Notes: generated by a model not told the origin, from the letters alone. A stretch of DNA of 64,000 bases from Alteromonadaceae bacterium BrNp21-10 (GCA_030418115.1 JAUHQD010000001.1:310001-374000), one strand, 5' to 3'. Counted from the stretch's first letter, positions 1 to 11,135 are shown. Program-made: numbers and translations.

Positions 1-438
1 GGAATATTCTTATCTAATGGCCCCGGTGACCCTGAGCCTTGTGATTATGCGATAGCCGCCATTAAAACGTTGCTAGAGACCAATATTCCTATTTTCGGTA
101 TTTGTTTAGGTCATCAGTTGTTGGCATTAGCGAGTGGCGCTAAGACCAGCAAAATGAAATTTGGTCATCACGGTGCTAACCATCCGGTAAAAGATTTCAA
201 AAATGATTGCGTCATGATCACCAGTCAAAACCACGGTTTTGCGGTGGAGCAGGACGGTTTACCGGACAATATTGAAATTACCCATGTGTCGTTATTTGAC
301 CAGTCTTTGCAGGGCATTCATTTAACTGACAAGCCTGCATTTAGCTTTCAAGGACATCCTGAAGCGAGTCCGGGGCCGCATGATGCAGCGCCATTATTCG
401 ACCACTTTATTGAATTAATCAAAGCAGCTAAGGGGTAG
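1..438 (+). CDS. carA: Carbamoyl-phosphate synthase small (glutaminase) subunit, 3' part
   Basis: The reading frame is open from base 1, so the gene enters from the left and about 145 C-terminal residues are seen of a family length near 380. This is the class I glutamine amidotransferase half, which hydrolyses glutamine and passes ammonia to CarB for carbamoyl phosphate synthesis (arginine and pyrimidine pathways, cytoplasm). The nucleophile elbow GICLGHQ has its Cys codon at 103-105, and the catalytic His-x-Glu is in GHPE at 352-363. The oxyanion-region motif SNGPGDP is at the start of the window. The stop codon lies 4 bases before carB, as expected for a carAB operon. An in-frame TTG at 70 is internal and not a start. 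Confidence 0.96.
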   Translation, partial: GIFLSNGPGDPEPCDYAIAAIKTLLETNIPIFGICLGHQLLALASGAKTSKMKFGHHGANHPVKDFKNDCVMITSQNHGFAVEQDGLPDNIEITHVSLFDQSLQGIHLTDKPAFSFQGHPEASPGPHDAAPLFDHFIELIKAAKG

Positions 439-442
439 CATA

Positions 443-3400
443 ATGCCAAAACGTACAGACATAAAAAGCATATTAATATTAGGTGCTGGCCCCATTGTTA
501 TTGGACAGGCTTGTGAATTTGATTATTCCGGAGCTCAAGCTTGTAAAGCCTTAAGAGAAGAAGGCTATCGGGTTATTTTGGTTAACTCCAATCCCGCTAC
601 TATCATGACCGACCCAGAAATGGCTGATGCTACTTATATTGAGCCAATACATTGGGAAGTGGTTCGTAAGATTATTGAAAAAGAACGTCCAGATGCCGTG
701 TTACCGACCATGGGCGGACAAACTGCGCTTAATTGTGCGTTGGATTTGGACAAGCATGGTGTTCTTAAGGAATTCAATGTTGAGTTAATTGGCGCCTCTG
801 CTGACGCCATTGATAAAGCCGAAGATCGCGAACGTTTTGATAAAGCCATGAAATCTATCGGCTTGGAATGTCCCCGTGCGGAAATTGCTCACACAATTGA
901 TGAAGCACACGACGTTTCTACACGTATTGGTTTCCCTTGTATTATCCGTCCGTCATTCACTATGGGCGGAAGTGGCGGTGGTATCGCTTATAACAAAGAT
1001 GAATTTGATGAAATTTGTCGCCGTGGTTTAGATTTATCACCCACTAGTGAATTATTGATCGATGAATCACTCATCGGTTGGAAAGAATATGAAATGGAAG
1101 TGGTTCGCGATAAAAAAGACAATTGTATTATTGTTTGTACTATCGAGAACTTCGACCCAATGGGCGTACATACTGGTGATTCCATCACCGTTGCGCCGGC
1201 ACAAACCTTAACAGATAAAGAATTTCAAATTATGCGTAACGCTGCCATGGCGGTGTTACGTGAAATTGGTGTAGAAACTGGCGGTTCAAACGTGCAGTTC
1301 GGGGTTGACCCGGACACTGGTCGTTTAGTGATTATCGAAATGAATCCCCGTGTATCACGTTCTTCTGCTTTAGCATCAAAAGCAACCGGCTTCCCGATCG
1401 CAAAAGTAGCGGCGAAGTTGGCTGTGGGTTACACCCTTGATGAATTGGCTAATGATATTACTGGAGGCTTAACGCCAGCGTCATTTGAGCCATCTATCGA
1501 TTATGTTGTGACTAAGATCCCACGTTTCAACTTTGAGAAATTCGCAGGCGCTAACGATCGTCTAACCACCCAAATGAAATCAGTGGGTGAGGTAATGGCT
1601 ATTGGTCGTAACCAGCAAGAGTCTTTGCAAAAAGCTTTGCGCGGCTTAGAAGTCGGCGTTAATGGCTTAGATCCAATATTGGATTTATCTGACCCAGATG
1701 CTAAATCGAACTTGTTACGTGAATTGATGGAGCCCGGTGCCGAACGTATTTGGTACATTGGCGATGCGTTCCGTATGGGCATGACCGTTGATGAAGTATT
1801 TGAGCTAACCAAAATTGATCGCTGGTTCCTCGTTCAACTAGAAGAAATCGTATTATTGGAAAATCGCGTATCTGACCGTGGTCTTACCGGTATCGACGCT
1901 GATTTTATGCGCACTTTGAAACGTAAAGGTTTTGCTGATGCGCGCTTAGCCGATTTAACTAAAGTCAGTGAAGATGACGTGCGTGAAACTCGTCACAATT
2001 TCAACATCTTTCCAGTATACAAACGTGTAGATACCTGTGCCGCTGAATTTGCTACCGATACCGCTTACATGTATTCCACTTACGATGAAGAGTGTGAAGC
2101 CAATCCTAGTGATAACGATAAAATCATGGTGTTAGGCGGCGGTCCAAACCGAATTGGTCAAGGTATTGAGTTTGATTATTGTTGTGTGCACGCAGCGCTA
2201 GCGTTACGTGCTGACGGTTACGAAACCATTATGGTTAACTGTAACCCTGAAACGGTTTCTACCGATTATGATACTTCTGACCGTTTATATTTCGAGTCGG
2301 TTACTCTTGAAGATGTATTGGAAATTGTCCGAGTTGAAAAGCCGGTAGGTGTTATTGTGCAATATGGTGGCCAAACGCCACTTAAGTTAGCACGAGCGTT
2401 AAAAGCCAATGGCGTGCCAATTATTGGTACTTCACCGGATGCTATTGACCGTGCGGAAGACCGTGAACGCTTCCAGCAAATGGTCAATAAGTTAAATTTA
2501 AAGCAACCCGCCAATTCCACTGTGACCAATATTGAACAGGCGTTAACGGAAGCTGAAATTATTGGTTTCCCATTGGTGGTTCGTCCTTCCTATGTACTAG
2601 GCGGACGGGCAATGGAAATTGTTTATGATATCAACGATCTTAAACGTTACCTGAAAGAGGCCGTTAAGGTTTCCAATGATTCACCTGTTTTACTCGACCG
2701 TTTCTTAGATGATGCCATTGAAGTTGATTTAGATGCCATTTGTGACGGTACCGATGTATTTATTGGTGGCATCATGGAACACATTGAACAAGCGGGCGTG
2801 CACTCTGGTGATTCGGCTTGTTCTTTACCGCCATACTCACTTAGCCCTGAAATTCAAGATGTGATGCGTCATCAAGTCAAGCAAATGGCATTAGAGCTTG
2901 AAGTGGTCGGCTTAATGAATACTCAATTTGCGGTAAAAGACGGTGAAGTGTATTTAATTGAGGTTAATCCTCGCGCGGCTCGTACCGTACCTTTTGTGTC
3001 TAAAGCTACCGGTGTGCCGTTAGCGATGGTGGCAGCTCGGGTGATGGTAGGCCAAACCTTGGCTCAACAAGGTGTTACCAAAGAAATTATTCCGCCTTAT
3101 TACTCGGTGAAAGAAGTGGTATTGCCGTTTGCTAAATTCCAAGGTGTTGATCCGTTATTAGGTCCTGAAATGCGCTCAACCGGCGAAGTGATGGGCGTAG
3201 GTGATACCTTTGAGGAAGCTTATGCTAAGGCTAATTTAGGCGCAGGTGAACCAATCCCTAAAGATGGTAAAGCATTGCTTTCTGTCAGAAATAACGATAA
3301 ATATCGTGTGGTTGAGCTGGGTAAAGCGATGTTGGCCAAAGGATTTACCTTAGAAGCCACCAAGGGCACTGCGAGCATCTTGGAAAAAGCCGGCGTTGCC

Positions 3401-3661
3401 TGTAAGGTAGTTAACAAACTATCGGAAGGTCGTCCTAATTTAATGGATGCGATTAAAAATGGTGAATATCGTTATATCGTTAACACCACTGAAGGTCGTC
3501 AGGCAATTACTGACTCGGTGTATATTCGCCGTGCCGCACTATTGAATAAGGTCACCTATACCACTACCATGAACGCCGCCTTTGCGACTATCAATGCTAA
3601 TGATGCTGATGATAGAGCACGAGTGACGTCGGTACAGGAATTACATACAAGAGTAAGTTAA
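443..3661 (+). CDS. carB: Carbamoyl-phosphate synthase large subunit
   Basis: This is the 1072-aa synthetase subunit, full length for the family. It phosphorylates bicarbonate and then carbamate, using ammonia tunnelled from CarA. The internal duplication is plain: two ATP-grasp halves, each opening with a [14 protein letters not shown]-type loop (residues about 14-18 and 562-571) and each carrying an E-x-NPR metal-binding motif ([11 protein letters not shown] and [11 protein letters not shown]). The C-terminal MGS-like allosteric domain starts near residue 935. The ATG at 443 follows an AAGGGG ribosome site just upstream and sits 4 bases after the carA stop, so the two are translationally close. 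greA follows after 4 bases, so it is likely cotranscribed. Confidence 0.98.
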   Translation: MPKRTDIKSILILGAGPIVIGQACEFDYSGAQACKALREEGYRVILVNSNPATIMTDPEMADATYIEPIHWEVVRKIIEKERPDAVLPTMGGQTALNCALDLDKHGVLKEFNVELIGASADAIDKAEDRERFDKAMKSIGLECPRAEIAHTIDEAHDVSTRIGFPCIIRPSFTMGGSGGGIAYNKDEFDEICRRGLDLSPTSELLIDESLIGWKEYEMEVVRDKKDNCIIVCTIENFDPMGVHTGDSITVAPAQTLTDKEFQIMRNAAMAVLREIGVETGGSNVQFGVDPDTGRLVIIEMNPRVSRSSALASKATGFPIAKVAAKLAVGYTLDELANDITGGLTPASFEPSIDYVVTKIPRFNFEKFAGANDRLTTQMKSVGEVMAIGRNQQESLQKALRGLEVGVNGLDPILDLSDPDAKSNLLRELMEPGAERIWYIGDAFRMGMTVDEVFELTKIDRWFLVQLEEIVLLENRVSDRGLTGIDADFMRTLKRKGFADARLADLTKVSEDDVRETRHNFNIFPVYKRVDTCAAEFATDTAYMYSTYDEECEANPSDNDKIMVLGGGPNRIGQGIEFDYCCVHAALALRADGYETIMVNCNPETVSTDYDTSDRLYFESVTLEDVLEIVRVEKPVGVIVQYGGQTPLKLARALKANGVPIIGTSPDAIDRAEDRERFQQMVNKLNLKQPANSTVTNIEQALTEAEIIGFPLVVRPSYVLGGRAMEIVYDINDLKRYLKEAVKVSNDSPVLLDRFLDDAIEVDLDAICDGTDVFIGGIMEHIEQAGVHSGDSACSLPPYSLSPEIQDVMRHQVKQMALELEVVGLMNTQFAVKDGEVYLIEVNPRAARTVPFVSKATGVPLAMVAARVMVGQTLAQQGVTKEIIPPYYSVKEVVLPFAKFQGVDPLLGPEMRSTGEVMGVGDTFEEAYAKANLGAGEPIPKDGKALLSVRNNDKYRVVELGKAMLAKGFTLEATKGTASILEKAGVACKVVNKLSEGRPNLMDAIKNGEYRYIVNTTEGRQAITDSVYIRRAALLNKVTYTTTMNAAFATINANDADDRARVTSVQELHTRVS

Positions 3662-3665
3662 CACT

Positions 3666-4142
3666 ATGAGTCTATATCCAATGACAGCTCATGGCGCAGA
3701 GTTATTGCGTACTGAGTTGAATGAATTAAAATCGGTTAAACGCCCTCGCATTATTCAGTCAATTGCTGAAGCACGTGAGCATGGTGATCTTAAGGAAAAT
3801 GCCGAATATCATGCTGCCAGAGAAGAACAGGGATTTTGTGAAGGCAGGATTCAGGATATCGAAGGCAAATTGTCTAACGCACAAATTATTGATGTCACTA
3901 AAATGACCAATAACGGTAAAGTGATTTTTGGCACTACCGTGACCATATTGAATCTCAATACCGATGTGGAAATTACCTATAAAATAGTGGGTGATGATGA
4001 AGCTAGTATCAAAAATAATTTGATATCCATCAATTCTCCGATTGCTCGTGGATTAGTGGGTAAAGAGTTAGATGATGTGGTTAATGTACAAACGCCCAAC
4101 GGCGTGATCGAGTTTGAGATTATTGCGGTGCAATATATCTAA
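3666..4142 (+). CDS. greA: Transcription elongation factor GreA
   Basis: This 158-aa protein matches GreA in full. It has an N-terminal antiparallel coiled coil (residues about 1-75, with the [17 protein letters not shown] tip whose acidic residues enter the RNA polymerase secondary channel) and a C-terminal FKBP-like domain (about 80-158). It rescues backtracked polymerase by stimulating RNA cleavage. It begins 4 bases after carB and is followed by a hairpin terminator at 4171, so it is the last gene of the carAB-greA transcript. That arrangement is common in gammaproteobacteria. Confidence 0.97.
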   Translation: MSLYPMTAHGAELLRTELNELKSVKRPRIIQSIAEAREHGDLKENAEYHAAREEQGFCEGRIQDIEGKLSNAQIIDVTKMTNNGKVIFGTTVTILNLNTDVEITYKIVGDDEASIKNNLISINSPIARGLVGKELDDVVNVQTPNGVIEFEIIAVQYI

Positions 4143-4170
4143 TTGTTGTGCAACTTTTTATGCGTGAATG

Positions 4171-4200
4171 AAAAAGCCAGTCGTTAGACTGGCTTTTGTT
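4171..4200. terminator. Bidirectional rho-independent terminator between greA and yhbY
   Basis: The sequence AAAAAGCCAGTC, a GTTA loop and GACTGGCTTTT form a perfect stem with A and T tracts on both sides. It can therefore serve both greA (+) and the convergent yhbY (-). Confidence 0.85.
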
Positions 4201-4222
4201 TTTAAACTCAGCGTAATTGAAG

Positions 4223-4519
4223 TTACTTTTTAGGAATGTCGATTTTTTTCTCGTCACTTTGACGGAAAAGGATAATCACATGACCAATAACTTGTAATTT
4301 AATACTTTGGGTCTCACGAACAATGGCTTCCATGATTAAGCTTTTCTCTTCACGATCATCAGTGGGGACTTTTACTTTAATGAGTTCGTGATGGCTAAGG
4401 GCGAGTTCGATTTCAGCCAATACCCCTTCGGTTAAGCCATTGGAGCCTAATTGCACAACAGGTTTTAATGAATGTGCTAAGCCTTTGAGGTACTGTTTTT
4501 GTTTATTTGATAGATTCAT
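4223..4519 (-). CDS. yhbY: Ribosome assembly RNA-binding protein YhbY (CRM domain)
   Basis: This 98-aa protein is a single CRM (CRS1-YhbY) domain. It opens with LSNKQKQYLKGLAHSLKPVV, the helix of this family, then has the GxxG-like loop in QLGSNGLTEGV and the basic strand HHELIKVKV. YhbY binds 23S rRNA precursors during 50S assembly. It is convergent with greA and divergent from ftsH. In many gammaproteobacteria rlmE sits between yhbY and ftsH; here only 274 bases separate them and no rlmE is present. Confidence 0.94.
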   Translation of the reverse strand: MNLSNKQKQYLKGLAHSLKPVVQLGSNGLTEGVLAEIELALSHHELIKVKVPTDDREEKSLIMEAIVRETQSIKLQVIGHVIILFRQSDEKKIDIPKK

Positions 4520-4620
4520 TTACAATTTTATTGGTTATTAACTATTGAAAAAAAGCTATTCTACCGCCATCTCTGCACTATTCCTAATCAGTATATGGCT
4601 GAATGACAAAAAAGAAGCAT

Positions 4621-4645
4621 TTAGCTAGCTCAAAATACTAGCTAA
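4621..4645. repeat. Inverted repeat in the yhbY-ftsH divergent region
   Basis: TTAGCTAG and CTAGCTAA form a perfect 8-bp inverted repeat with a 9-base spacer. No T tract follows it, so it looks more like a protein-binding site than a terminator. Its role is unknown. The rest of the 4520-4793 gap holds no gene. Confidence 0.4.
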
Positions 4646-4713
4646 CAGAACATTTCGATGTTCAATATGTACTGAAAGTGAAAAAAGAATATTGGTGTTT
4701 TCGTACTGTGTAT

Positions 4714-4741
4714 TTGGTAGCGAGTAGCTGCAAATTATAGT
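4714..4741 (+). promoter_or_regulatory. Possible sigma-70 promoter for ftsH
   Basis: TTGGTA and TATAGT are separated by 16 bases and lie about 50 bases upstream of the ftsH start. The -35 is a partial match only, so this is a candidate. Confidence 0.35.
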
Positions 4742-4793
4742 AACCTTTCTGATTCTCATCTGAGACAGAATTTATTAATTAGAGGTCACAAAA

Positions 4794-6716
4794 TTGAGTG
4801 ATATGGCAAAAAATTTAATCCTGTGGTTGGTTATCGCCGTCGTCCTGATGTCGGTTTTTCAAAATTTTACTCCAGGAGAGTCTTCAAATAGCCAAATGGA
4901 TTACACCCGTTTTGTGAATGAAGTCGAACAAGGACAGGTACGTGAAGTGCGTATTGACGAACGTGAAATCAAGGGCGTTAAACGTTCGGGTGAAACGTTT
5001 GTTACTAATATTCCGTATTTTGATGACAATCTAATCAATGATTTGATCAAGGCTGATGTGCGCATTATTGGAGCACCAAAGGAAGAAACATCATTCCTCG
5101 CTTCAATCTTTATTTCATGGTTCCCAATGTTATTACTCATTGGTGTGTGGATATTCTTCATGCGCCAAATGCAAGGGGGCGGTGGCCGTGGCGCCATGTC
5201 CTTTGGTAAAAGTAAGGCACGCCTACTAGGCGAAGATCAAATTAAGACTACCTTTGCCGATGTCGCTGGTTGTGATGAAGCTAAAGAAGATGTGGCTGAA
5301 TTGGTGGATTTCTTAAGAGACCCGTCTAAGTTTCAAAAACTAGGTGGTAAAATTCCCAAGGGCGTACTGATGGTTGGCCCTCCTGGTACGGGTAAAACCT
5401 TACTGGCTAAAGCCATTGCCGGTGAAGCTAAAGTACCCTTCTTTACTATATCGGGTTCAGATTTCGTTGAAATGTTCGTCGGTGTTGGTGCTTCTCGAGT
5501 GCGCGATATGTTCGAACAAGCCAAAAAATCAGCACCTTGTATTATCTTCATAGATGAGATTGATGCTGTAGGTCGCCAACGTGGGGCTGGTTTAGGTGGT
5601 GGTCACGATGAGCGCGAACAGACCCTAAACCAAATGTTGGTTGAAATGGATGGCTTTGAAGGTAATGAAGGCATTATTGTTATTGCCGCTACAAACCGTC
5701 CAGATGTATTAGACCCAGCATTATTACGTCCCGGTCGTTTTGACCGTCAGGTTACTGTTGGTCTACCGGATGTACGTGGTCGTGAACAAATTCTTAAAGT
5801 GCATATGCGCAAAGTACCTTTGGCGGATAACGTTGAACCAATGCTGATTGCCCGTGGTACACCGGGGTTCTCAGGGGCGGACTTAGCCAATTTGGTGAAT
5901 GAAGCCGCATTATTCGCTGCCCGCAGTGGCAAGCGTGTAGTCGCCATGGAAGAGTTTGATAAAGCCAAAGATAAAATAATGATGGGCTCCGAGCGTAAGT
6001 CAATGGTGATGTCAGAAGACGAAAAAGCCATGACTGCCTATCATGAAGCGGGTCATGCGATTGTCGGCCGTTTAGTGCCTGAACATGACCCTGTGTATAA
6101 AGTGTCTATTATTCCTCGTGGTCGTGCATTAGGGGTGACCATGTATTTACCCGAGCAAGACCGCTACAGCCATTCAAAACAGCTGTTAGAGAGCATGATT
6201 TCAAGCCTGTTTGGTGGACGTATTGCCGAGGCCATTATTTATGGTGATGAAAAAGTAACAACAGGTGCGTCTAATGATATCGAACGTGCTACGGATATTG
6301 CCCGTAAAATGGTGACTCAATGGGGTTTATCAGAAAAAATGGGACCAATGCTTTACGCCGAAGAAGAAGGTGAAGTTTTCCTTGGTCGTAGCATGGCCAA
6401 AGCCAAACATATGTCTGATGAAACTGCACGGGCCATTGATGCTGAGATTAAATCTGTAATCGATAGTAATTACGATCGCGCTGAGAAGTTATTACGGGAT
6501 AATTTGGATATTCTGCATGCAATGAAAGATTGCTTAATGAAATATGAAACCATTGATGCGTTACAAATTGATGACTTAATGGCTCGTCGTGAGGTACGCC
6601 AACCTGCTGATTGGGACAGTCAAGATGATGATAAACCTACAGGCGGTGATCCCAAGGTTAAAAAGGAAGAGGCAGTACCAACGCCCACGACTAAGCCTGG
6701 GGATATCACAGGTTAA
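4794..6716 (+). CDS. ftsH: ATP-dependent zinc metalloprotease FtsH
   Basis: This is a 640-aa inner-membrane AAA+ protease that degrades misassembled membrane proteins and regulatory substrates. It has two N-terminal membrane helices (about 8-25 and 103-122) around a small periplasmic domain, Walker A GPPGTGKT at 195-202, Walker [10 protein letters not shown], second region of homology [18 protein letters not shown], and the zinc site HEAGH at 417-421. A TTG start at 4794 is chosen because AGAGG lies 8 bases before it. An ATG three codons in (4803) begins the MAKNLILWL sequence and is the alternative. A terminator follows. Confidence 0.98.
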   Translation: MSDMAKNLILWLVIAVVLMSVFQNFTPGESSNSQMDYTRFVNEVEQGQVREVRIDEREIKGVKRSGETFVTNIPYFDDNLINDLIKADVRIIGAPKEETSFLASIFISWFPMLLLIGVWIFFMRQMQGGGGRGAMSFGKSKARLLGEDQIKTTFADVAGCDEAKEDVAELVDFLRDPSKFQKLGGKIPKGVLMVGPPGTGKTLLAKAIAGEAKVPFFTISGSDFVEMFVGVGASRVRDMFEQAKKSAPCIIFIDEIDAVGRQRGAGLGGGHDEREQTLNQMLVEMDGFEGNEGIIVIAATNRPDVLDPALLRPGRFDRQVTVGLPDVRGREQILKVHMRKVPLADNVEPMLIARGTPGFSGADLANLVNEAALFAARSGKRVVAMEEFDKAKDKIMMGSERKSMVMSEDEKAMTAYHEAGHAIVGRLVPEHDPVYKVSIIPRGRALGVTMYLPEQDRYSHSKQLLESMISSLFGGRIAEAIIYGDEKVTTGASNDIERATDIARKMVTQWGLSEKMGPMLYAEEEGEVFLGRSMAKAKHMSDETARAIDAEIKSVIDSNYDRAEKLLRDNLDILHAMKDCLMKYETIDALQIDDLMARREVRQPADWDSQDDDKPTGGDPKVKKEEAVPTPTTKPGDITG

Positions 6717-6717
6717 A

Positions 6718-6747
6718 TAAAAAAGGCGCTTAACTAGCGCCTTTTTT
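6718..6747 (+). terminator. Rho-independent terminator after ftsH
   Basis: A-rich tract, GGCGCT, TAACT loop, AGCGCC and six T form a compact GC stem with a T tract directly after the ftsH stop. folP follows, so transcription beyond it needs read-through or a new promoter. Confidence 0.85.
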
Positions 6748-6793
6748 AAAACCTTCTTATATACAAGTAAAGCGCCGTAATAATAAAAATACC

Positions 6794-7627
6794 ATGATGC
6801 AATTTGCTGATCGTAAAGTTGATTTGACCTTTCCTCAGGTGATGGGGATCCTTAATGTCACCCCTGATTCTTTTTCTGATGGGGGACATTTCAATAATCT
6901 TGATAGCGCCTTAGCCCAAGCTCGTAAAATGGTGGAAGCGGGGGCAACCTTTATCGATGTAGGTGGTGAATCTACTCGTCCTGGCGCCGCTGATGTTTCA
7001 TTAGCGCAAGAGTTACAACGGGTAGTTCCTGTCATCGAACTATTACGTAAAGAACTCGACTGTACTATTTCCATTGATACCAGCAAAGCGGCGGTAATGA
7101 CTGAGGCAGTAAAAGCTGGGGCAGGGCTGATTAATGATATACGAGCCTTACAAGAGTCAAATGCGCTTGAAACAGCAGTTGATGCCAGAGTGCCTGTATG
7201 TTTGATGCATATGCAGGGACAGCCCCGTACGATGCAAATTGAGCCGGTTTATGATGATGTAGTTAATGATGTAAAGGCTTTTTTGCAGCAACGAATAGAA
7301 TGTTGTATGGCTGCAGGTATCCCAAAGCATAATATTTTACTTGACCCTGGTTTCGGATTTGGCAAAAGTGTTATGCAAAATTATGCCTTATTACGCCGAT
7401 TAACAGAGTTTAACAATTTAGGCTGTCCACTTTTAGTGGGGTTATCACGTAAAAGTATGCTAGGTCAGATAGTCAATAAGCCCGTGGAACAGCGTTTAGC
7501 CGCGAGTGTTGCCGCAGCTACATTAGTCGCAATGAAAGGCGCAAAAATAATACGTGTACATGATGTACAACAAACGGTAGATGCAATAAAAATTGTCAAT
7601 GCAATGGAAAATTTACAAGAGAACTAA
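6794..7627 (+). CDS. folP: Dihydropteroate synthase
   Basis: This 277-aa TIM-barrel enzyme condenses 4-aminobenzoate with dihydropterin pyrophosphate in folate synthesis. The family signature [15 protein letters not shown] (residues about 18-32) with the pyrophosphate-binding Asn, GGESTRPGA at about 57, and a C-terminal SRKSMLG loop are all visible. Length is normal. The ribosome site is weak; ATGs at 6794 and 6797 are both possible. glmM follows after 2 bases, so the two are translationally coupled, as in the ftsH-folP-glmM order of many gammaproteobacteria. Confidence 0.96.
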   Translation: MMQFADRKVDLTFPQVMGILNVTPDSFSDGGHFNNLDSALAQARKMVEAGATFIDVGGESTRPGAADVSLAQELQRVVPVIELLRKELDCTISIDTSKAAVMTEAVKAGAGLINDIRALQESNALETAVDARVPVCLMHMQGQPRTMQIEPVYDDVVNDVKAFLQQRIECCMAAGIPKHNILLDPGFGFGKSVMQNYALLRRLTEFNNLGCPLLVGLSRKSMLGQIVNKPVEQRLAASVAAATLVAMKGAKIIRVHDVQQTVDAIKIVNAMENLQEN

Positions 7628-7629
7628 TA

Positions 7630-8970
7630 ATGACTAGACAGTATTTTGGAACGGACGGTATTCGTGGAAAAGTAGGGGTTACTCCTATCCATCCTGAATT
7701 TGTGACTAAGTTGGGTTGGGCGGCGGGTAAAGTATTAGCTGGCCGTGGCACCAATAAGGTGCTGATAGGTAAAGATACTCGTATCTCTGGTTATATGCTG
7801 GAATCCGCATTGGAAGCGGGGTTGTCTGCTGCAGGTATTAATATTGGTTTATTAGGGCCAATGCCGACACCTGCCATTGCTTATTTAACTAAAACTTTCC
7901 GTTCTGAAGCCGGTATTGTGATCAGTGCTTCACACAATCCTTATTATGATAATGGCATTAAGTTTTTCTCCGCAGATGGTATGAAGCTCGACGATGATAT
8001 TGAAATTGCCATCGAAGCCATGATGAAAAAAGAAATGGTCTGTGTCGCTTCAGATAAGCTCGGTAAAGCGACCCGTATTGATGACGCAGCTGGGCGTTAT
8101 ATTGAATTTTGCAAAGGTCATTTTCCGACAGAGTTATCGCTTACCGGTCTTAAAATTGTAGTTGATTGTGCCCATGGTGCTACGTATCACATTGCGCCAA
8201 ATGTATTGCGTGAATTGGGGGCCGATGTTATTGAAATTGGTACCAAGCCTAACGGTTTGAATATCAATGACGATGTTGGTGCAACATCAATGCAAGCCAC
8301 GGTTGATATGGTATTAAGTGAAAAGGCCGACCTTGGTTTTGCCCTTGATGGTGATGGTGACCGCATTATGTTGGTGGACCATAAAGGTAATGTCCTAGAC
8401 GGCGATCAAATTGTCTATATTATTGCCCGTGACGCACTTAAATCCGGTAAATTAAATGGCGGTGTTGTTGGTACCGTTATGAGTAATCTTGGTTTGGAAA
8501 TGGGCTTACGTAATTTAGGTGTGGCATTTGAGCGTAGTCAAGTGGGTGACCGCTATGTGTTGGAATTATTGCAACAAAAAGGTTGGAGCATCGGCGGTGA
8601 GAGCTCCGGTCATGTGATTAATTTGAATGCCACCTCAACCGGTGATGGCATCGTCGCCGGTTTACAAGTTTTGACCGCAATGTTGCACAGCGACATGAGT
8701 TTGCATGAAATTAGTCAGGGCATGGTTAAATATCCACAAACCTTAATTAATGTACGATTTGAAGCGGGTGAAAAATCACCGGTGGATCATTCTGATGTAG
8801 TAAAAGCAGTGAAAAAGGCAGAGCAAGCCATGGAAAGTACGGGGCGAGTGTTGTTACGAAAAAGTGGTACAGAGCCATTGATTCGAGTAATGGTTGAGTC
8901 CCAAGATCCTAAGGTGTCCGATAAGTGGGCACATCATATTGCTGAGCAAGTAAAAAAAGCCACTTCTTAG
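7630..8970 (+). CDS. glmM: Phosphoglucosamine mutase
   Basis: This 446-aa enzyme converts glucosamine-6-phosphate to glucosamine-1-phosphate for UDP-GlcNAc and hence peptidoglycan and LPS. It has the N-terminal FGTDGIRG motif, the phospho-serine loop SASHNP with the active Ser near residue 101, the metal loop DGDGD at 240-244, the sugar-binding GGESSGH loop and the C-terminal phosphate loop [10 protein letters not shown]. It starts 2 bases after folP. Confidence 0.97.
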   Translation: MTRQYFGTDGIRGKVGVTPIHPEFVTKLGWAAGKVLAGRGTNKVLIGKDTRISGYMLESALEAGLSAAGINIGLLGPMPTPAIAYLTKTFRSEAGIVISASHNPYYDNGIKFFSADGMKLDDDIEIAIEAMMKKEMVCVASDKLGKATRIDDAAGRYIEFCKGHFPTELSLTGLKIVVDCAHGATYHIAPNVLRELGADVIEIGTKPNGLNINDDVGATSMQATVDMVLSEKADLGFALDGDGDRIMLVDHKGNVLDGDQIVYIIARDALKSGKLNGGVVGTVMSNLGLEMGLRNLGVAFERSQVGDRYVLELLQQKGWSIGGESSGHVINLNATSTGDGIVAGLQVLTAMLHSDMSLHEISQGMVKYPQTLINVRFEAGEKSPVDHSDVVKAVKKAEQAMESTGRVLLRKSGTEPLIRVMVESQDPKVSDKWAHHIAEQVKKATS

Positions 8971-8991
8971 TGTAAAAAAGGACTGTCGTGC

Positions 8992-9020
8992 TTGTAACTT
9001 TAACCTGGGTCGGATAATAT
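8992..9020 (+). promoter_or_regulatory. Possible promoter for tpiA-secG-tRNA-Leu
   Basis: TTGTAA and TAATAT are 17 bases apart (GATAAT is an overlapping alternative) in the glmM-tpiA gap. This is a moderate match only; read-through from glmM is also possible. Confidence 0.4.
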
Positions 9021-9047
9021 CCCGCCCGCTTTTTTGATGGAGAAAAA

Positions 9048-9803
9048 ATGCAACATCGTATTCGTCGCCCGATCGTAGCGGGCAATTGGAAGATGAATGG
9101 TAACGCCGCACTAGTGGGTGAAATGCAACAGGCTTTAGAGTCTCAGCAATTCGAAAATGTTAGTGTTGTAGTGTGTCCTCCGTTAACCTATTTAGGTACT
9201 ATGCAATCAGATACTTTCTCACTAGGTGCACAAAATACCAGTGATAAAGCAAGCGGTGCTTATACCGGCGAAACTTCATTATCGATGTTGCAAGAATGTG
9301 CTGTTGAATATGTGATTGTCGGTCATTCCGAGCGTCGAGAATATTACGCTGAGAACGACCAAGTTGTTGCCGCTAAAGTAGCGGCAGTATTGGAAGCCGG
9401 TTTAACCCCTATTTTTTGTATTGGTGAATCGGAACAGGTACGAGATGCGGGAAAATTATTTGAGTTTTTAGCAAGCCAAATTGATGCCGTGTTAAATATT
9501 ATTGGAATTAATGCATTTGCTAATGTCGTTATCGCTTATGAACCTATTTGGGCTATTGGCACAGGTAAAACAGCGACACCAGAGCAAGCACAAGAAGTAC
9601 ATGCATTTATTCGACAGCATATTGCAAAACAAAATGGCGAGATCGCTGAAAAGATGCAAATTCTTTATGGTGGTAGCGTAAATGGCGGAAATGCTCAAAG
9701 CATATTTTCTCAGCCAGATGTAGACGGTGGCCTTGTTGGCGGTGCCAGTCTTAAACCTAATGATTTTATAACAATTTGCTTAGCTGCAAATGAGTTGAGG
9801 TAG
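9048..9803 (+). CDS. tpiA: Triosephosphate isomerase
   Basis: This 251-aa TIM-barrel enzyme interconverts dihydroxyacetone phosphate and glyceraldehyde-3-phosphate. The three catalytic residues are present: Lys15 in GNWKMNG, His93 in VGHSERR and Glu165 in AYEPIWAIGTG. The phosphate-binding GGSVNGGNA and GGLVGGASL loops are also present. The start ATG follows GGAGAAAAA. secG follows after 3 bases and then tRNA-Leu, so the three probably share a transcript. Confidence 0.97.
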   Translation: MQHRIRRPIVAGNWKMNGNAALVGEMQQALESQQFENVSVVVCPPLTYLGTMQSDTFSLGAQNTSDKASGAYTGETSLSMLQECAVEYVIVGHSERREYYAENDQVVAAKVAAVLEAGLTPIFCIGESEQVRDAGKLFEFLASQIDAVLNIIGINAFANVVIAYEPIWAIGTGKTATPEQAQEVHAFIRQHIAKQNGEIAEKMQILYGGSVNGGNAQSIFSQPDVDGGLVGGASLKPNDFITICLAANELR

Positions 9804-9806
9804 AAC

Positions 9807-10166
9807 ATGCTTTACGAAGTATTGATAGTCGCGTATTTGATAGTTGCCATTATGTTGGTCGGCATGGTGTTGATCCAGCAAGGAAAAGGGGCCGATATGG
9901 GCGCTTCTTTTGGTTCAGGTGGCTCTAATACCGTTTTTGGAGCATCTGGTTCTGGTAATTTCATGAGTCGTACTACGGCAATATTGGCTACCTTATTTTT
10001 CGTTATCAGTTTAATTTTAGGTAACTTATCAACCTCTCAAGAAAAACAAGTTGATGAGTGGCAAAATCTAGAAGGTACAGCGGTAGAACAAATACCTAAT
10101 GAACAGCCTGCTGATACCGATGTGCCGTCAGTAGCACCTCAGCCAGAGCCAACTACTCCAGAGTAA
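9807..10166 (+). CDS. secG: Protein translocase subunit SecG
   Basis: This 119-aa inner-membrane protein is the accessory subunit of SecYEG. It has two hydrophobic helices (about 3-22 and 54-73) around the conserved loop LIQQGKGADMGASFGSG-S-TVFG, which is diagnostic. The C-terminal tail is acidic and Pro-rich (about 90-119), a normal variable extension. It lies 3 bases after tpiA and 8 bases before tRNA-Leu. Confidence 0.95.
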   Translation: MLYEVLIVAYLIVAIMLVGMVLIQQGKGADMGASFGSGGSNTVFGASGSGNFMSRTTAILATLFFVISLILGNLSTSQEKQVDEWQNLEGTAVEQIPNEQPADTDVPSVAPQPEPTTPE

Positions 10167-10174
10167 ACCTATAC

Positions 10175-10260
10175 GCGGATGTGGTGGAATTGGTAGACAC
10201 GCCATCTTGAGGGGGTGGTGAGCATTGCTCGTGGGGGTTCAAGTCCCCCCATCCGCACCA
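10175..10260 (+). tRNA. tRNA-Leu(GAG)
   Basis: This 86-base class II tRNA has acceptor stem GCGGATG/CATCCGC, encoded CCA, a long variable arm, a GGGGG/CCCCC T-stem around TTCAAGT and anticodon loop TTGAGGG (GAG). It directly follows secG, a common gammaproteobacterial arrangement. Confidence 0.96.
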
Positions 10261-10267
10261 AATAAAA

Positions 10268-10306
10268 TAAAAAGGGCTGTAACGATTAACGTTACGGCCC
10301 TTTTTA
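10268..10306 (+). terminator. Rho-independent terminator after tRNA-Leu
   Basis: AAAAAGGGC-TGTAACG and CGTTACG-GCCCTTTTT form a long stem with a 4-5 base loop and a T tract. It ends the tpiA-secG-tRNA unit. Confidence 0.88.
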
Positions 10307-10514
10307 TTAGTTCTTCTATATTGTCGTATATCATCACATTATCTAATTAACTTTCCTTTTAGTGCATTTGCTTCATCTAATGTACATTAAACAGCTTGAA
10401 GCTATACGAAGTGATGGGCTAATCTGTGCGTTAGCGTTTCAACTGTATATGTTCGCTGTGTACGCTTTAATTAAGTCATTTGTTTGCCAGTTAAGTTGAA
10501 GGAGTTAACTCAAC

Positions 10515-10721
10515 ATGGATCATGTGGAAATTGCTCACGACAAAATTAGTCGTTTGAAGAAGAAATTAAACGAGTTAGATTCATTAATTGAGGAGGTCAC
10601 ACTTTCGGATACTGAGTGGAAAACCATCGAGACGGCTGTAGATGATGCAATTATTCATCTAACTTTATTAAGTTATGGTCATATTCAAATGGAATCAGAA
10701 GAAGAATTTGACTGGCTTTAA
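10515..10721 (+). CDS. Small acidic protein of unknown function (68 aa)
   Basis: I do not recognise this 68-aa protein. It is a short, acidic, probably helical protein: residues 8-30 (KISRLKKKLNELDSLIEEV) have heptad spacing that suggests a coiled coil, and the tail is Glu-rich (ESEEEFDWL). There is no signal peptide or membrane segment. It is supported as a gene by an AAGGAG ribosome site 10 bases before the ATG and by isolation between a terminator and the tRNA-fMet promoter. It could be a regulator or an adaptor, but nothing in the sequence decides this. Confidence 0.6.
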   Translation: MDHVEIAHDKISRLKKKLNELDSLIEEVTLSDTEWKTIETAVDDAIIHLTLLSYGHIQMESEEEFDWL

Positions 10722-10918
10722 GGAATATCTTTACTCAACTGCGATATTAATTATTTTTTTATCACTAAATTCAATAAACTATTGCCGTCGCGCTGCGTGC
10801 TTTTGTCATTTAACTCAGTAATAGTTGACGAATTCAGAAGACTTTTGATGTGTTATTAAGCAATGCGCTGTATTAATGTGCAATCACACAAAATAACGCT
10901 AAATATCTGCTTTTTATG

Positions 10919-10946
10919 TTGCGCTTAGAATGTCCCTATGTATAAT
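10919..10946 (+). promoter_or_regulatory. Promoter of the tRNA-fMet-rimP-nusA-infB unit
   Basis: TTGCGC and a consensus TATAAT are 16 bases apart and lie 55 bases before the tRNA. The position fits the main promoter of the metY-nusA operon known from enterobacteria. Confidence 0.65.
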
Positions 10947-11001
10947 ACGCAACATCTTGAGACGAGGTACTAAGCCTAGTCAAACAAGAAGAGAATTCAA
11001 G

Positions 11002-11078
<77 letters not shown>

Positions 11079-11135
11079 CATTTTATAAAGCTGATTATTT
11101 GGCTTTTATGAAATTATCGAACTTAGTGTTCGTGC

